Shown here in pieces: positions 14,224 to 28,464 of a DNA stretch of 64,000 nucleotides; position 1 is the first letter of the stretch; the number at the start of each line of letters is the position of its first letter. Location: positions 17,050,001 to 17,114,000 of the forward strand of contig NW_027480423.1 in the NCBI RefSeq assembly GCF_051401765.1, in the 5' to 3' direction. The translations under genes and the position numbers were made by a program. Below the pieces are notes generated by a model. That model was not told the DNA's origin and made no database searches. It worked only from the letters and a program-made list of their open reading frames with translations. The DNA is from Calliopsis andreniformis (taxonomy: Eukaryota > Arthropoda > Insecta > Hymenoptera > Andrenidae).

Positions 14224-14536
14224 TGCGCGGAACGTAGAAATGACCATGACTTTCACACTGGCAGCAATTATTCCTGTTACACGATGGAAAAACTGTTGTA
14301 TCTTTACTGTGTTTTAGGCTTCGGGCGTTGACGTCTATGGCCCTACCTATTCCATCTGGTGGAGCACCGCCCTAGAGTCAAGTCTAGGTTGCCCGGAACG
14401 TAGAAATGTTCATTACTTTCACACCGGTTGCAATTATTCAGGTTATACAATGGAAAAACTGCTGTATTTATATTGTATTTTATGCTTCGGGCATTGACTT
14501 CTAAGGCCCTAACTATTCGATGTGGTGGAGCAACGC
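14224..14536 (+). repeat. Bridge of ~2 monomers before the 42-mer
   Basis: It matches 5,604-5,916 (offset 8,620) and the corresponding part of the 42-mer near 17,041 (offset 2,817). So sequence from the middle of block B follows block A directly here, a nested rearrangement of whole monomers. Confidence 0.75.
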
Positions 14537-17500
14537 CCTAGAGCGAAATCTGGGTTGCCAGGAACGTAGAAATGACCATTACTTTCACACTGGTTGCAAT
14601 TATTCGTTTTATAGGATGGAAAAGCTGTTGTATTTATATTAAATTTTATGCTTCTGGCGTTGACTTCTTAGGCCGTAGCTATTCGATCGGGTGGAACAAC
14701 GCCCTAGAGTGAAGCCTAGGTTGCCCGGAACGTAGAAATGGCCATTACATTCACACTGCTCGCAATTATTCATTTTATACAATGGAAAAACTGACGTATC
14801 TTTATTGTATTTTATGCTTCGGGTGTTGACCACTAAGGCCCTAACTATTCGACCTGGTTGACCGACGCCCTAGAGTGAAGCCTTGGTAGCCTGGAATGTA
14901 TAAATGACCATAACTTTCACACTGGTTGCAATTATTCGTTTTATACGATGGAAAAGCTGTTGTATTCATATTGTGTTTTATGCTTCTGGCGTTGACTTCT
15001 TATGCCCTAACTATTCGATCTGGTGGAGCAACGCCCTAGAGTGAAGCCTATGTTGCCCGGAACGTAGATATGACCATTACTTTCGCACTGGTTGCAATTA
15101 TTCTTTTTAAACGAGGGAAAAACTGTTGTATTTATCTTGTATTTTATGCTTCTGGCGTTGACTTCTTAGGTCCTAACTATTCGATCTGGTGGACCAACGC
15201 CCTGGAGTGAAGTCTAGGTTGCCCGGAACTTAGAAATTACCATCACTTTCACACGGGTTGCAATTATTCATTTTATACGATGGAAAAGCTGTTGTATTTT
15301 TATTGTATTTTATGCCCCGGGTGTAGACCTCTAAGGCCCTAGCTATTCGATCTGGTGGAGGAGCGCCCTTGACTGAAGCCTAGGTTGCCCGGAACGTAGA
15401 AATGACTACCACTTTGACACTGGTTGCAATTATTCGTGTTATACGATGGAAAAACTGTTGCATTTTTATTTTATTATATGCTTCGTGCGTAGCATTCTAA
15501 GGCCATAACTATTCGATCTGGTGGAGCAACGCCCTAGAGTGAAGCCCAGGTTGAACAAAATGTAGAAATGACCATTACCATCACACTGGATGCAATTATT
15601 CATTTTATACGATGGAAAAACTGTTGTATTTTTACTGTACTTTATGCTCCGACCGTAGAGTTCTAAGGCCCTAACTATTCGATCTGGTTGACGAACGCCC
15701 TAGAGTGAAGCCTAGGTAGCCCGGAATGTAGAAATCACCATAACTTTCACACTGGTTGCAATTATTCATTTTATACGATGGAAAAACTGTTCTATTTATT
15801 TTGTATTTTATGCTTCGGGCATTGACTTCTAAGGCCCTAACGATTCGATCTGGTGGAGAAATGCCCTAGAGTGAAGCGTAGGTTGCGCGGAACGTAGAAA
15901 TGACCATTACTTTCGCACTGGTTGCAATTATTCTTTTTATACGAGGGAAAAACTGTTGTATTTATTTTGTATTTTATGCTTCTGGCGTTGACTTCTTAGG
16001 TCCTAAATATTCGATCTGGTGGACCAACGCCCTAGAGTGAAGTCTAGGTTGCCCGGAACGTAGAAATGACCATCACTTTCACACTGGTTGCAATTGTTCC
16101 TGTTATACGATGGCAAAACTGTTATATCTTTATTGTATTTTATACTTCGGCAACTGACTTCTAAGGCCCTAGCTATTTGATCTTTTGGAGCAAAGACCTA
16201 GAGTGAAGCCTAGGTTGCCCGGAACGTAGAAATGACTATTACCTTCAAACTGGTTGCAATTATTCCTGTCACACGATGAAAAGACTGTTGTATTTTTGTA
16301 TCTTATGCTTCTGGCGTTGACTTCTTAGGCCCTAACTATTCGATCTGGAGGAGCACCGCCCTAGAGTGAGGCCTAGGTTGCCCGGAACATAGAAATGACC
16401 GTTACACTCACAATGTTTGCAAATATTCATCTTATACGATGGAAAGCTATTGTATCTATATTGTATTTTATGCTTCTGGCGTTGACTTCTAAGGCCGTAG
16501 CTATTCAATGTGGTGGAGCAACGCCCTAGAGTGAAGCCTAGGCAGCTCGGATCGTAGAAATGACCATAACTTTCACACTGGTTGCAATTATTCGTTTTAT
16601 ACAATGGAAAAACTGTTCTATTTATTTTGTATTTTATGCTTCGGGCGTGGACTTCTAAGGCCCTAACGATTCGATCTGGTAGAGAAACGCCCTAGAGTGA
16701 AGCCTAGGTTGCCCGGAACGTAGAAATGGCCATTACTTTCGCACTGGTTGCAATTATTCTTTTTATACGAGGGAAAAACTGTTGTATTTATTTTGTATTT
16801 TATGCTTCTGGCGTTGACTTCTTAGGCCCTAACTATTCGATCTGGTGGAGCAACGCCCTAGAGTGTAGGCTAGGTTGCCGGGAGGTAGAAATGACCATCT
16901 CTTTCACACCGGTTACTATTATTCGTTTTTTACGATGGAAAAACTGTTGTATTTATATTGTGTTTTATGCCTCTGGAGTTGACTTCTTAGGCCCTAACGT
17001 TTCGCTCTGGTGTAACAGCGCCCTAGAGTGAAGCCTAGGTTGCGCGGAACGTAGAAATGACCATGACTTTCACACTGGCAGCAATTATTCCTGTTACACG
17101 ATGGAAAAACTGTTGTATCTTTACTGTGTTTTAGGCTTCGGGCGTTGACTTCTATGGCCCTACCTATTCCATCTGGTGGAGCACCGCCCTAGAGTCAAGT
17201 CTAGGTTGCCCGGAACGTAGAAATGTTCATTACTTTCACACCGGTTGCAATTATTCAGGTTATACAATGGAAAAACTGCTGTATTTATATTGTATTTTAT
17301 GCTTCGGGCATTGACTTCTAAGGCCCTAACTATTCGATGTGGTGGAGCAACGCCCTAGAGCGAAATCTGGGTTGCCAGGAACGTAGAAATGACCATTACT
17401 TTCACACTGGTTGCAATTATTCGTTTTATACGATGGAAAAGCTGTTGTATTTATATTAAATTTTATGCTTCTGGCGTTGACTTCTTAGGCCGTAGCTATT

Positions 17501-20500
17501 CGGTCGGGTGGAACAACGCCCTAGAGTGAAGCCTAGGTTGCCCGGAACGTAGAAATGGCCATTACATTCACACTGCTCGCAATTATTCATTTTATACAAT
17601 GGAAAAACTGACGTATCTTTATTGTATTTTATGCTTCGGGTGTTGACCACTAAGGCCCTAACTATTCGACCTGGTTGACCGACGCCCTAGAGTGAAGCCT
17701 TGGTAGCCTGGAATGTATAAATGACCATAACTTTCACACTGTTTGCAATTATTCGTTTTATACGATGGAAAAGCTGTTGTATTCATATTGTGTTTTATGC
17801 TTCTGGCGTTGACTTCTTATGCCCTAACTATTCGATCTGGTGGAGCAACGCCCTAGAGTGAAGCCTAGGTTGCCCGGAACGTAGAAATGACCATTACTTT
17901 CGCACTGGTTGCAATTATTCTTTTTAAACGAGGGAAAAACTGTTGTATTTATTTTGTATTTTATGCTTCTGGCGTTGACTTCTTAGGTCCTAACTATTCG
18001 ATCTGGTGGAGCAACGCCCTAGAGTGAAGCCTAGGTAGCCCGGAACGTAGAAATGACCATTACCTGCACACTGGTTGCAATTATTCCTGTTACGCGATGA
18101 AAGGGCTGTTGTATTTATACTGTATTTTATGCTTCTGGCGTTGACTTCTAAGTCCCTAGCTATTCGATCTGGTGGAGCAGCGCCCTAGAGTGAAGCCTAG
18201 GTTGCCCGGAACGTAGAAATGACCATTAACTTCACACTGGTTGCAATTATTCCTGTTACGCGATGAAAAGACTGTTGTATTTATACTCTATGTTATGCTT
18301 CTGGCGTTGACTTCTAAGTCCCTAGCTATTCGATATGGTGGAGCAGCGCCCTAGAGTGAAGCCTAGGTTTCCCGGAACGTAGAAATGACCATTACCATCA
18401 CACTGGTTGCAATTATTCCTGTTATACGGTGGACAAACTGTTGGATTTTTATTGTACTTTATGCTTCTGGCGTTGACTTCTTAGGACCTAACTATTCGAT
18501 CTGGTGGAACAACGCCCTAGAGTGGAGCCTAGGTTGCCCAGAACGCAGAAATGACCATAACTTTCACACTGGTTGCAATTATTCGTTTTATACAATGGAA
18601 AAACTGTTCCTTCTATTTTGTATTTTATGCTTCGGGCGTTGACTTCTAAGGCCATACCTATTCGATCTGGCGGAGCAACGCCCTAGAGTGAAGCCTAGGT
18701 TGCCCGGAACGTAGAAATGACCATATCCTTCACCCTGGTTGCAATTATTCCTGTTACACGATGCAAAAACTGTTGTATTTATATTGTATTTTAAGCTTCT
18801 GGCGTTGACTTCTAAGGCCCAAACTATTCGATGCGGTGGAGCAACGCCCTAGAGTGAAGCCTATGTTCCCCGGAACGTAGAAATGTCCATTACTTTCACA
18901 CTGGTTGCAATTATTCCTTTTTTTCGGTGGAAAAACTGTTGTATTTATTTTGTATTTGGTGCTTCTGGCGTTGACTTCCTAGGCCCTAACTATTCGATCT
19001 GGTGGAACGACGCCCTAGAGTGAGGCAGACGTTGCCCGGAACGTATAAATGACAATCACTTTCACACTGGTTGCAATTATTCCTGTTATACGATGGAAAA
19101 GCTGTTGGATTTTTATTGTATTTTATGCTTCAGGCGTTGTCTTCTAAGGTCGTAGCTATTCGATGTGGTGGAGCAACGCCATAGAGTGAAGCCTAGGTTG
19201 CCCGGAACGTAGAAATGACCATATCTTTCACACTGCTTGCAATTATTCATTTTATACAATGGAAAGACTATTCTATTTATTTGCATTTTATGCTTCGGGC
19301 GTTGACTTCTAAGGCCCTAACTATTCGATCTGGTGGAGCAACGACCTAGGGTACAGTCTAGGATGCCCGGAACGTAGAAATGACCATAACTTTCACACTG
19401 GTTGCAATTATTCGTTCTATACGATGGAAAAGCTGTTGTATTTATTGTGTGTTTTATGCTTCTGGCGTTGACTTCTTAGGCACTAACTATTCGATCTGGT
19501 GCAGCAACGACCTAGGGTACAGTCTAGGATGCCCAGAACGTAGAAATGACCATAACTTTCACACTGGTTGCAATTATTCGTTCTATACGATGGAAAAGCT
19601 GTTGTATTTATTGTGTGTTTTATGCTTCTGGCGTTGACGTCTTAGGCCCTAACTATTCGATCTGGTGGAGCAACGCCATAGAGTGAAGCCCAGGTTGCCC
19701 AAAATGTAGAAATGACCATAACTTTCAATCTGGTTGCAATTGTTCGTTGTATACGTTGGAAAAACTGTTGTATTTATTTTGTATTTTATGCTTCTGGCGC
19801 AGACTTCTAAGGCCGTAACAATTGGATCTGGAGGAACAACGCCCTAGAGTGAAGCCTAGGTTGCCCGGAACGTAGAAATGACCATTACCTTCACACATGT
19901 TGCAGTTATTCCTGTTATACGATGGAAAACTGTTGTATTTATATTGTATTTTAAGCTTCTGGCGTTGACTTCTAAGGCCCAAACTATTCGATGTGGTGGA
20001 GCAACGCCCTAGAGTGAAGCCTATGTTGCCCGGAACGTAGAAATGTCCATTACTTTCACACTGGTTGCAATTATTCCTTTTTTTCGGTGGAAAAACTGTT
20101 GTATTTATTTTGTATTTGGTGCTTCTGGCGTTGAGTTCCTAGGCCCTAACTATTCGATCTGGTGGAACGACGCCCTAGAGTGAGGCAGACGTTGCCCGGA
20201 TCGTATAAATGACCATCACTTTCACACTGGTTGCAATTACTCCTCTTATACGATGGAAAAGCTGTTGGATTTTTATTGTATTTTATGCTTCAGGCGTTGT
20301 CTTCTAAGTCCGTAGCCATTCGATCTGGTGGAGCAACGCCCTAGAGTGAAGCCTATTTTGCCGTGAACGTAGAAATGACCATAACTTTCACACTGGTGCA
20401 GTTATTCGTTTTATACAATGGAAAAACTGTTCTATTTATTTTGTATTTTATGATTCGAGCGTTGACTTCTAAGGCCCAAACTATTCTATCTGGTGGGGCA

Positions 20501-21500
20501 ACTTCCAAGAGTCAAGCCTATGTCGCCCGGAACGTAGAAATGACCATAACTTTCACACCGGTTTCAATTATTCAGGTTATACAATGGAAGAGCTCTTGCA
20601 TTTATATAGTGTTTTATGCTTCTGGCGTTGACTTCTTAGGCCCTAACTATTCGATCTGGTGGAGCAACGTCCTAGAGTGAAGCCTAGGTTGCCCGGATCG
20701 TAGAAATGACCACAACCTTCACACCGGTTTCAATTATTCAGGTTATACAATGGTAGAGCTGTTGCATTTATATAGTGTTTTATGCTTCTGGCGTTGACTT
20801 CTTTGGCCCTAACTATTCGATCTGGTGGAGCAACGCCCTAGAGTGAAGCCTAGGTTGCCCGGAACGTAGAAATGACCATATCTTTCACACCGGTTTCTAT
20901 TATTCGTTTTTTACGATGGAAAAACTGTTGTATTTATATTGAACTTTAAGCTGCTGGCGTTGACTTCTAAGGCCCTAACTATTCGATCTGGCTGACCAAC
21001 GCCCTAGAGTGAAGCCGATGTTGCCCGGAACGTAGAAATGACCATTACATTCACACTGCTTGCAATTATTCAATTTATACAATGGAAAAACTATTCTATT
21101 TATTTTGCATTTTATGCTTCGCGCGTTGACTTCTAAGACCATAACTATTCGATCTGGTGGAGCAGCGACCTAGGGTACAGTCTAGGTTGCCCGGAACGTA
21201 GAAATGACCATAACTTTCACACTGGTTGCAATTATGCGTTCGATACGATGGAAAAGCTGTTGTATTTATTGTGTGTTTTATGCTTCTGGCGTTGACTTCT
21301 TAGGCCCTAACTATTCGATCTGGTGGAGCAACGCCCTAGAGTGAAGCGTAGGTAGCCCGGAACGTAGAAATGACCATTACCTGCACACTGGTTGCAATTA
21401 TTCCTGTTACGCGATGAAAGGACTGTTGTATTTATACTGTATTTTATGCTTCTGGCGTTGACTTCTAAGTCCCTAGCTATTCGATCTGGTGGAGCAGCGC
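14537..21500 (+). repeat. 42-monomer HOR, copy 1 (6,964 bp)
   Basis: Every landmark compared at offset +6,964 is identical, from GAGCGAAATCTGGGTTGCC at 14,541 to AGCAGCGCCGTAG at 21,493. The offset equals the distance between the block starts, so the two copies abut without spacer. Block B is contained within it (15,718-19,637). An internal 17-monomer repeat (14,041 to about 15,190 versus 16,858 to about 18,007, offset 2,817) shows an older layer of duplication inside the unit. Confidence 0.9.
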
Positions 21501-24500
21501 CGTAGAGCGAAATCTGGGTTGCCAGGAACGTAGAAATGACCATTACTTTCACACTGGTTGCAATTATTCGTTTTATAGGATGGAAAAGCTGTTGTATTTA
21601 TATTAAATTTTATGCTTCTGGCGTTGACTTCTTAGGCCGTAGCTATTCGATCGGGTGGAACAACGCCCTAGAGTGAAGCCTAGGTTGCCCGGAACGTAGA
21701 AATGGCCATTACATTCACACTGCTCGCAATTATTCATTTTATACAATGGAAAAACTGACGTATCTTTATTGTATTTTATGCTTCGGGTGTTGACCACTAA
21801 GGCCCTAACTATTCGACCTGGTTGACCGACGCCCTAGAGTGAAGCCTTGGTAGCCTGGAATGTATAAATGACCATAACTTTCACACTGGTTGCAATTATT
21901 CGTTTTATACGATGGAAAAGCTGTTGTATTCATATTGTGTTTTATGCTTCTGGCGTTGACTTCTTATGCCCTAACTATTCGATCTGGTGGAGCAACGCCC
22001 TAGAGTGAAGCCTATGTTGCCCGGAACGTAGATATGACCATTACTTTCGCACTGGTTGCAATTATTCTTTTTAAACGAGGGAAAAACTGTTGTATTTATC
22101 TTGTATTTTATGCTTCTGGCGTTGACTTCTTAGGTCCTAACTATTCGATCTGGTGGACCAACGCCCTGGAGTGAAGTCTAGGTTGCCCGGAACTTAGAAA
22201 TTACCATCACTTTCACACGGGTTGCAATTATTCATTTTATACGATGGAAAAGCTGTTGTATTTTTATTGTATTTTATGCCCCGGGTGTAGACCTCTAAGG
22301 CCCTAGCTATTCGATCTGGTGGAGGAGCGCCCTTGACTGAAGCCTAGGTTGCCCGGAACGTAGAAATGACTACCACTTTGACACTGGTTGCAATTATTCG
22401 TGTTATACGATGGAAAAACTGTTGCATTTTTATTTTATTATATGCTTCGTGCGTAGCATTCTAAGGCCATAACTATTCGATCTGGTGGAGCAACGCCCTA
22501 GAGTGAAGCCCAGGTTGAACAAAATGTAGAAATGACCATTACCATCACACTGGATGCAATTATTCATTTTATACGATGGAAAAACTGTTGTATTTTTACT
22601 GTACTTTATGCTCCGACCGTAGAGTTCTAAGGCCCTAACTATTCGATCTGGTTGACGAACGCCCTAGAGTGAAGCCTAGGTAGCCCGGAATGTAGAAATC
22701 ACCATAACTTTCACACTGGTTGCAATTATTCATTTTATACGATGGAAAAACTGTTCTATTTATTTTGTATTTTATGCTTCGGGCATTGACTTCTAAGGCC
22801 CTAACGATTCGATCTGGTGGAGAAATGCCCTAGAGTGAAGCGTAGGTTGCGCGGAACGTAGAAATGACCATTACTTTCGCACTGGTTGCAATTATTCTTT
22901 TTATACGAGGGAAAAACTGTTGTATTTATTTTGTATTTTATGCTTCTGGCGTTGACTTCTTAGGTCCTAAATATTCGATCTGGTGGACCAACGCCCTAGA
23001 GTGAAGTCTAGGTTGCCCGGAACGTAGAAATGACCATCACTTTCACACTGGTTGCAATTGTTCCTGTTATACGATGGCAAAACTGTTATATCTTTATTGT
23101 ATTTTATACTTCGGCAACTGACTTCTAAGGCCCTAGCTATTTGATCTTTTGGAGCAAAGACCTAGAGTGAAGCCTAGGTTGCCCGGAACGTAGAAATGAC
23201 TATTACCTTCAAACTGGTTGCAATTATTCCTGTCACACGATGAAAAGACTGTTGTATTTTTGTATCTTATGCTTCTGGCGTTGACTTCTTAGGCCCTAAC
23301 TATTCGATCTGGAGGAGCACCGCCCTAGAGTGAGGCCTAGGTTGCCCGGAACATAGAAATGACCGTTACACTCACAATGTTTGCAAATATTCATCTTATA
23401 CGATGGAAAGCTATTGTATCTATATTGTATTTTATGCTTCTGGCGTTGACTTCTAAGGCCGTAGCTATTCAATGTGGTGGAGCAACGCCCTAGAGTGAAG
23501 CCTAGGCAGCTCGGATCGTAGAAATGACCATAACTTTCACACTGGTTGCAATTATTCGTTTTATACAATGGAAAAACTGTTCTATTTATTTTGTATTTTA
23601 TGCTTCGGGCGTGGACTTCTAAGGCCCTAACGATTCGATCTGGTAGAGAAACGCCCTAGAGTGAAGCCTAGGTTGCCCGGAACGTAGAAATGGCCATTAC
23701 TTTCGCACTGGTTGCAATTATTCTTTTTATACGAGGGAAAAACTGTTGTATTTATTTTGTATTTTATGCTTCTGGCGTTGACTTCTTAGGCCCTAACTAT
23801 TCGATCTGGTGGAGCAACGCCCTAGAGTGTAGGCTAGGTTGCCGGGAGGTAGAAATGACCATCTCTTTCACACCGGTTACTATTATTCGTTTTTTACGAT
23901 GGAAAAACTGTTGTATTTATATTGTGTTTTATGCCTCTGGAGTTGACTTCTTAGGCCCTAACGTTTCGCTCTGGTGTAACAGCGCCCTAGAGTGAAGCCT
24001 AGGTTGCGCGGAACGTAGAAATGACCATGACTTTCACACTGGCAGCAATTATTCCTGTTACACGATGGAAAAACTGTTGTATCTTTACTGTGTTTTAGGC
24101 TTCGGGCGTTGACTTCTATGGCCCTACCTATTCCATCTGGTGGAGCACCGCCCTAGAGTCAAGTCTAGGTTGCCCGGAACGTAGAAATGTTCATTACTTT
24201 CACACCGGTTGCAATTATTCAGGTTATACAATGGAAAAACTGCTGTATTTATATTGTATTTTATGCTTCGGGCATTGACTTCTAAGGCCCTAACTATTCG
24301 ATGTGGTGGAGCAACGCCCTAGAGCGAAATCTGGGTTGCCAGGAACGTAGAAATGACCATTACTTTCACACTGGTTGCAATTATTCGTTTTATACGATGG
24401 AAAAGCTGTTGTATTTATATTAAATTTTATGCTTCTGGCGTTGACTTCTTAGGCCGTAGCTATTCGGTCGGGTGGAACAACGCCCTAGAGTGAAGCCTAG

Positions 24501-27500
24501 GTTGCCCGGAACGTAGAAATGGCCATTACATTCACACTGCTCGCAATTATTCATTTTATACAATGGAAAAACTGACGTATCTTTATTGTATTTTATGCTT
24601 CGGGTGTTGACCACTAAGGCCCTAACTATTCGACCTGGTTGACCGACGCCCTAGAGTGAAGCCTTGGTAGCCTGGAATGTATAAATGACCATAACTTTCA
24701 CACTGTTTGCAATTATTCGTTTTATACGATGGAAAAGCTGTTGTATTCATATTGTGTTTTATGCTTCTGGCGTTGACTTCTTATGCCCTAACTATTCGAT
24801 CTGGTGGAGCAACGCCCTAGAGTGAAGCCTAGGTTGCCCGGAACGTAGAAATGACCATTACTTTCGCACTGGTTGCAATTATTCTTTTTAAACGAGGGAA
24901 AAACTGTTGTATTTATTTTGTATTTTATGCTTCTGGCGTTGACTTCTTAGGTCCTAACTATTCGATCTGGTGGAGCAACGCCCTAGAGTGAAGCCTAGGT
25001 AGCCCGGAACGTAGAAATGACCATTACCTGCACACTGGTTGCAATTATTCCTGTTACGCGATGAAAGGGCTGTTGTATTTATACTGTATTTTATGCTTCT
25101 GGCGTTGACTTCTAAGTCCCTAGCTATTCGATCTGGTGGAGCAGCGCCCTAGAGTGAAGCCTAGGTTGCCCGGAACGTAGAAATGACCATTAACTTCACA
25201 CTGGTTGCAATTATTCCTGTTACGCGATGAAAAGACTGTTGTATTTATACTCTATGTTATGCTTCTGGCGTTGACTTCTAAGTCCCTAGCTATTCGATAT
25301 GGTGGAGCAGCGCCCTAGAGTGAAGCCTAGGTTTCCCGGAACGTAGAAATGACCATTACCATCACACTGGTTGCAATTATTCCTGTTATACGGTGGACAA
25401 ACTGTTGGATTTTTATTGTACTTTATGCTTCTGGCGTTGACTTCTTAGGACCTAACTATTCGATCTGGTGGAACAACGCCCTAGAGTGGAGCCTAGGTTG
25501 CCCAGAACGCAGAAATGACCATAACTTTCACACTGGTTGCAATTATTCGTTTTATACAATGGAAAAACTGTTCCTTCTATTTTGTATTTTATGCTTCGGG
25601 CGTTGACTTCTAAGGCCATACCTATTCGATCTGGCGGAGCAACGCCCTAGAGTGAAGCCTAGGTTGCCCGGAACGTAGAAATGACCATATCCTTCACCCT
25701 GGTTGCAATTATTCCTGTTACACGATGCAAAAACTGTTGTATTTATATTGTATTTTAAGCTTCTGGCGTTGACTTCTAAGGCCCAAACTATTCGATGCGG
25801 TGGAGCAACGCCCTAGAGTGAAGCCTATGTTCCCCGGAACGTAGAAATGTCCATTACTTTCACACTGGTTGCAATTATTCCTTTTTTTCGGTGGAAAAAC
25901 TGTTGTATTTATTTTGTATTTGGTGCTTCTGGCGTTGACTTCCTAGGCCCTAACTATTCGATCTGGTGGAACGACGCCCTAGAGTGAGGCAGACGTTGCC
26001 CGGAACGTATAAATGACAATCACTTTCACACTGGTTGCAATTATTCCTGTTATACGATGGAAAAGCTGTTGGATTTTTATTGTATTTTATGCTTCAGGCG
26101 TTGTCTTCTAAGGTCGTAGCTATTCGATGTGGTGGAGCAACGCCATAGAGTGAAGCCTAGGTTGCCCGGAACGTAGAAATGACCATATCTTTCACACTGC
26201 TTGCAATTATTCATTTTATACAATGGAAAGACTATTCTATTTATTTGCATTTTATGCTTCGGGCGTTGACTTCTAAGGCCCTAACTATTCGATCTGGTGG
26301 AGCAACGACCTAGGGTACAGTCTAGGATGCCCGGAACGTAGAAATGACCATAACTTTCACACTGGTTGCAATTATTCGTTCTATACGATGGAAAAGCTGT
26401 TGTATTTATTGTGTGTTTTATGCTTCTGGCGTTGACTTCTTAGGCACTAACTATTCGATCTGGTGCAGCAACGACCTAGGGTACAGTCTAGGATGCCCAG
26501 AACGTAGAAATGACCATAACTTTCACACTGGTTGCAATTATTCGTTCTATACGATGGAAAAGCTGTTGTATTTATTGTGTGTTTTATGCTTCTGGCGTTG
26601 ACGTCTTAGGCCCTAACTATTCGATCTGGTGGAGCAACGCCATAGAGTGAAGCCCAGGTTGCCCAAAATGTAGAAATGACCATAACTTTCAATCTGGTTG
26701 CAATTGTTCGTTGTATACGTTGGAAAAACTGTTGTATTTATTTTGTATTTTATGCTTCTGGCGCAGACTTCTAAGGCCGTAACAATTGGATCTGGAGGAA
26801 CAACGCCCTAGAGTGAAGCCTAGGTTGCCCGGAACGTAGAAATGACCATTACCTTCACACATGTTGCAGTTATTCCTGTTATACGATGGAAAACTGTTGT
26901 ATTTATATTGTATTTTAAGCTTCTGGCGTTGACTTCTAAGGCCCAAACTATTCGATGTGGTGGAGCAACGCCCTAGAGTGAAGCCTATGTTGCCCGGAAC
27001 GTAGAAATGTCCATTACTTTCACACTGGTTGCAATTATTCCTTTTTTTCGGTGGAAAAACTGTTGTATTTATTTTGTATTTGGTGCTTCTGGCGTTGAGT
27101 TCCTAGGCCCTAACTATTCGATCTGGTGGAACGACGCCCTAGAGTGAGGCAGACGTTGCCCGGATCGTATAAATGACCATCACTTTCACACTGGTTGCAA
27201 TTACTCCTCTTATACGATGGAAAAGCTGTTGGATTTTTATTGTATTTTATGCTTCAGGCGTTGTCTTCTAAGTCCGTAGCCATTCGATCTGGTGGAGCAA
27301 CGCCCTAGAGTGAAGCCTATTTTGCCGTGAACGTAGAAATGACCATAACTTTCACACTGGTGCAGTTATTCGTTTTATACAATGGAAAAACTGTTCTATT
27401 TATTTTGTATTTTATGATTCGAGCGTTGACTTCTAAGGCCCAAACTATTCTATCTGGTGGGGCAACTTCCAAGAGTCAAGCCTATGTCGCCCGGAACGTA

Positions 27501-28464
27501 GAAATGACCATAACTTTCACACCGGTTTCAATTATTCAGGTTATACAATGGAAGAGCTCTTGCATTTATATAGTGTTTTATGCTTCTGGCGTTGACTTCT
27601 TAGGCCCTAACTATTCGATCTGGTGGAGCAACGTCCTAGAGTGAAGCCTAGGTTGCCCGGATCGTAGAAATGACCACAACCTTCACACCGGTTTCAATTA
27701 TTCAGGTTATACAATGGTAGAGCTGTTGCATTTATATAGTGTTTTATGCTTCTGGCGTTGACTTCTTTGGCCCTAACTATTCGATCTGGTGGAGCAACGC
27801 CCTAGAGTGAAGCCTAGGTTGCCCGGAACGTAGAAATGACCATATCTTTCACACCGGTTTCTATTATTCGTTTTTTACGATGGAAAAACTGTTGTATTTA
27901 TATTGAACTTTAAGCTGCTGGCGTTGACTTCTAAGGCCCTAACTATTCGATCTGGCTGACCAACGCCCTAGAGTGAAGCCGATGTTGCCCGGAACGTAGA
28001 AATGACCATTACATTCACACTGCTTGCAATTATTCAATTTATACAATGGAAAAACTATTCTATTTATTTTGCATTTTATGCTTCGCGCGTTGACTTCTAA
28101 GACCATAACTATTCGATCTGGTGGAGCAGCGACCTAGGGTACAGTCTAGGTTGCCCGGAACGTAGAAATGACCATAACTTTCACACTGGTTGCAATTATG
28201 CGTTCGATACGATGGAAAAGCTGTTGTATTTATTGTGTGTTTTATGCTTCTGGCGTTGACTTCTTAGGCCCTAACTATTCGATCTGGTGGAGCAACGCCC
28301 TAGAGTGAAGCGTAGGTAGCCCGGAACGTAGAAATGACCATTACCTGCACACTGGTTGCAATTATTCCTGTTACGCGATGAAAGGACTGTTGTATTTATA
28401 CTGTATTTTATGCTTCTGGCGTTGACTTCTAAGTCCCTAGCTATTCGATCTGGTGGAGCAGCGC
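21501..28464 (+). repeat. 42-monomer HOR, copy 2 (6,964 bp)
   Basis: Direct tandem copy of 14,537-21,500. Lines sampled through the block showed no substitution or indel. The join at 21,500/21,501 falls inside a monomer at GCGC|CGTAGAGC, preserving monomer phase. The matching end at 28,461-28,470 reads GCGCCGTAGAGTG, and the following sequence departs from the unit. Confidence 0.9.

Noticed and set aside
14537..28464. Mobile element or segmental duplication of unique DNA as the cause of the 6,964-bp repeat.
   Set aside because: Both ends lie within monomers in phase, there are no terminal repeats or target-site duplications, and the content is only satellite. Unequal exchange is simpler.
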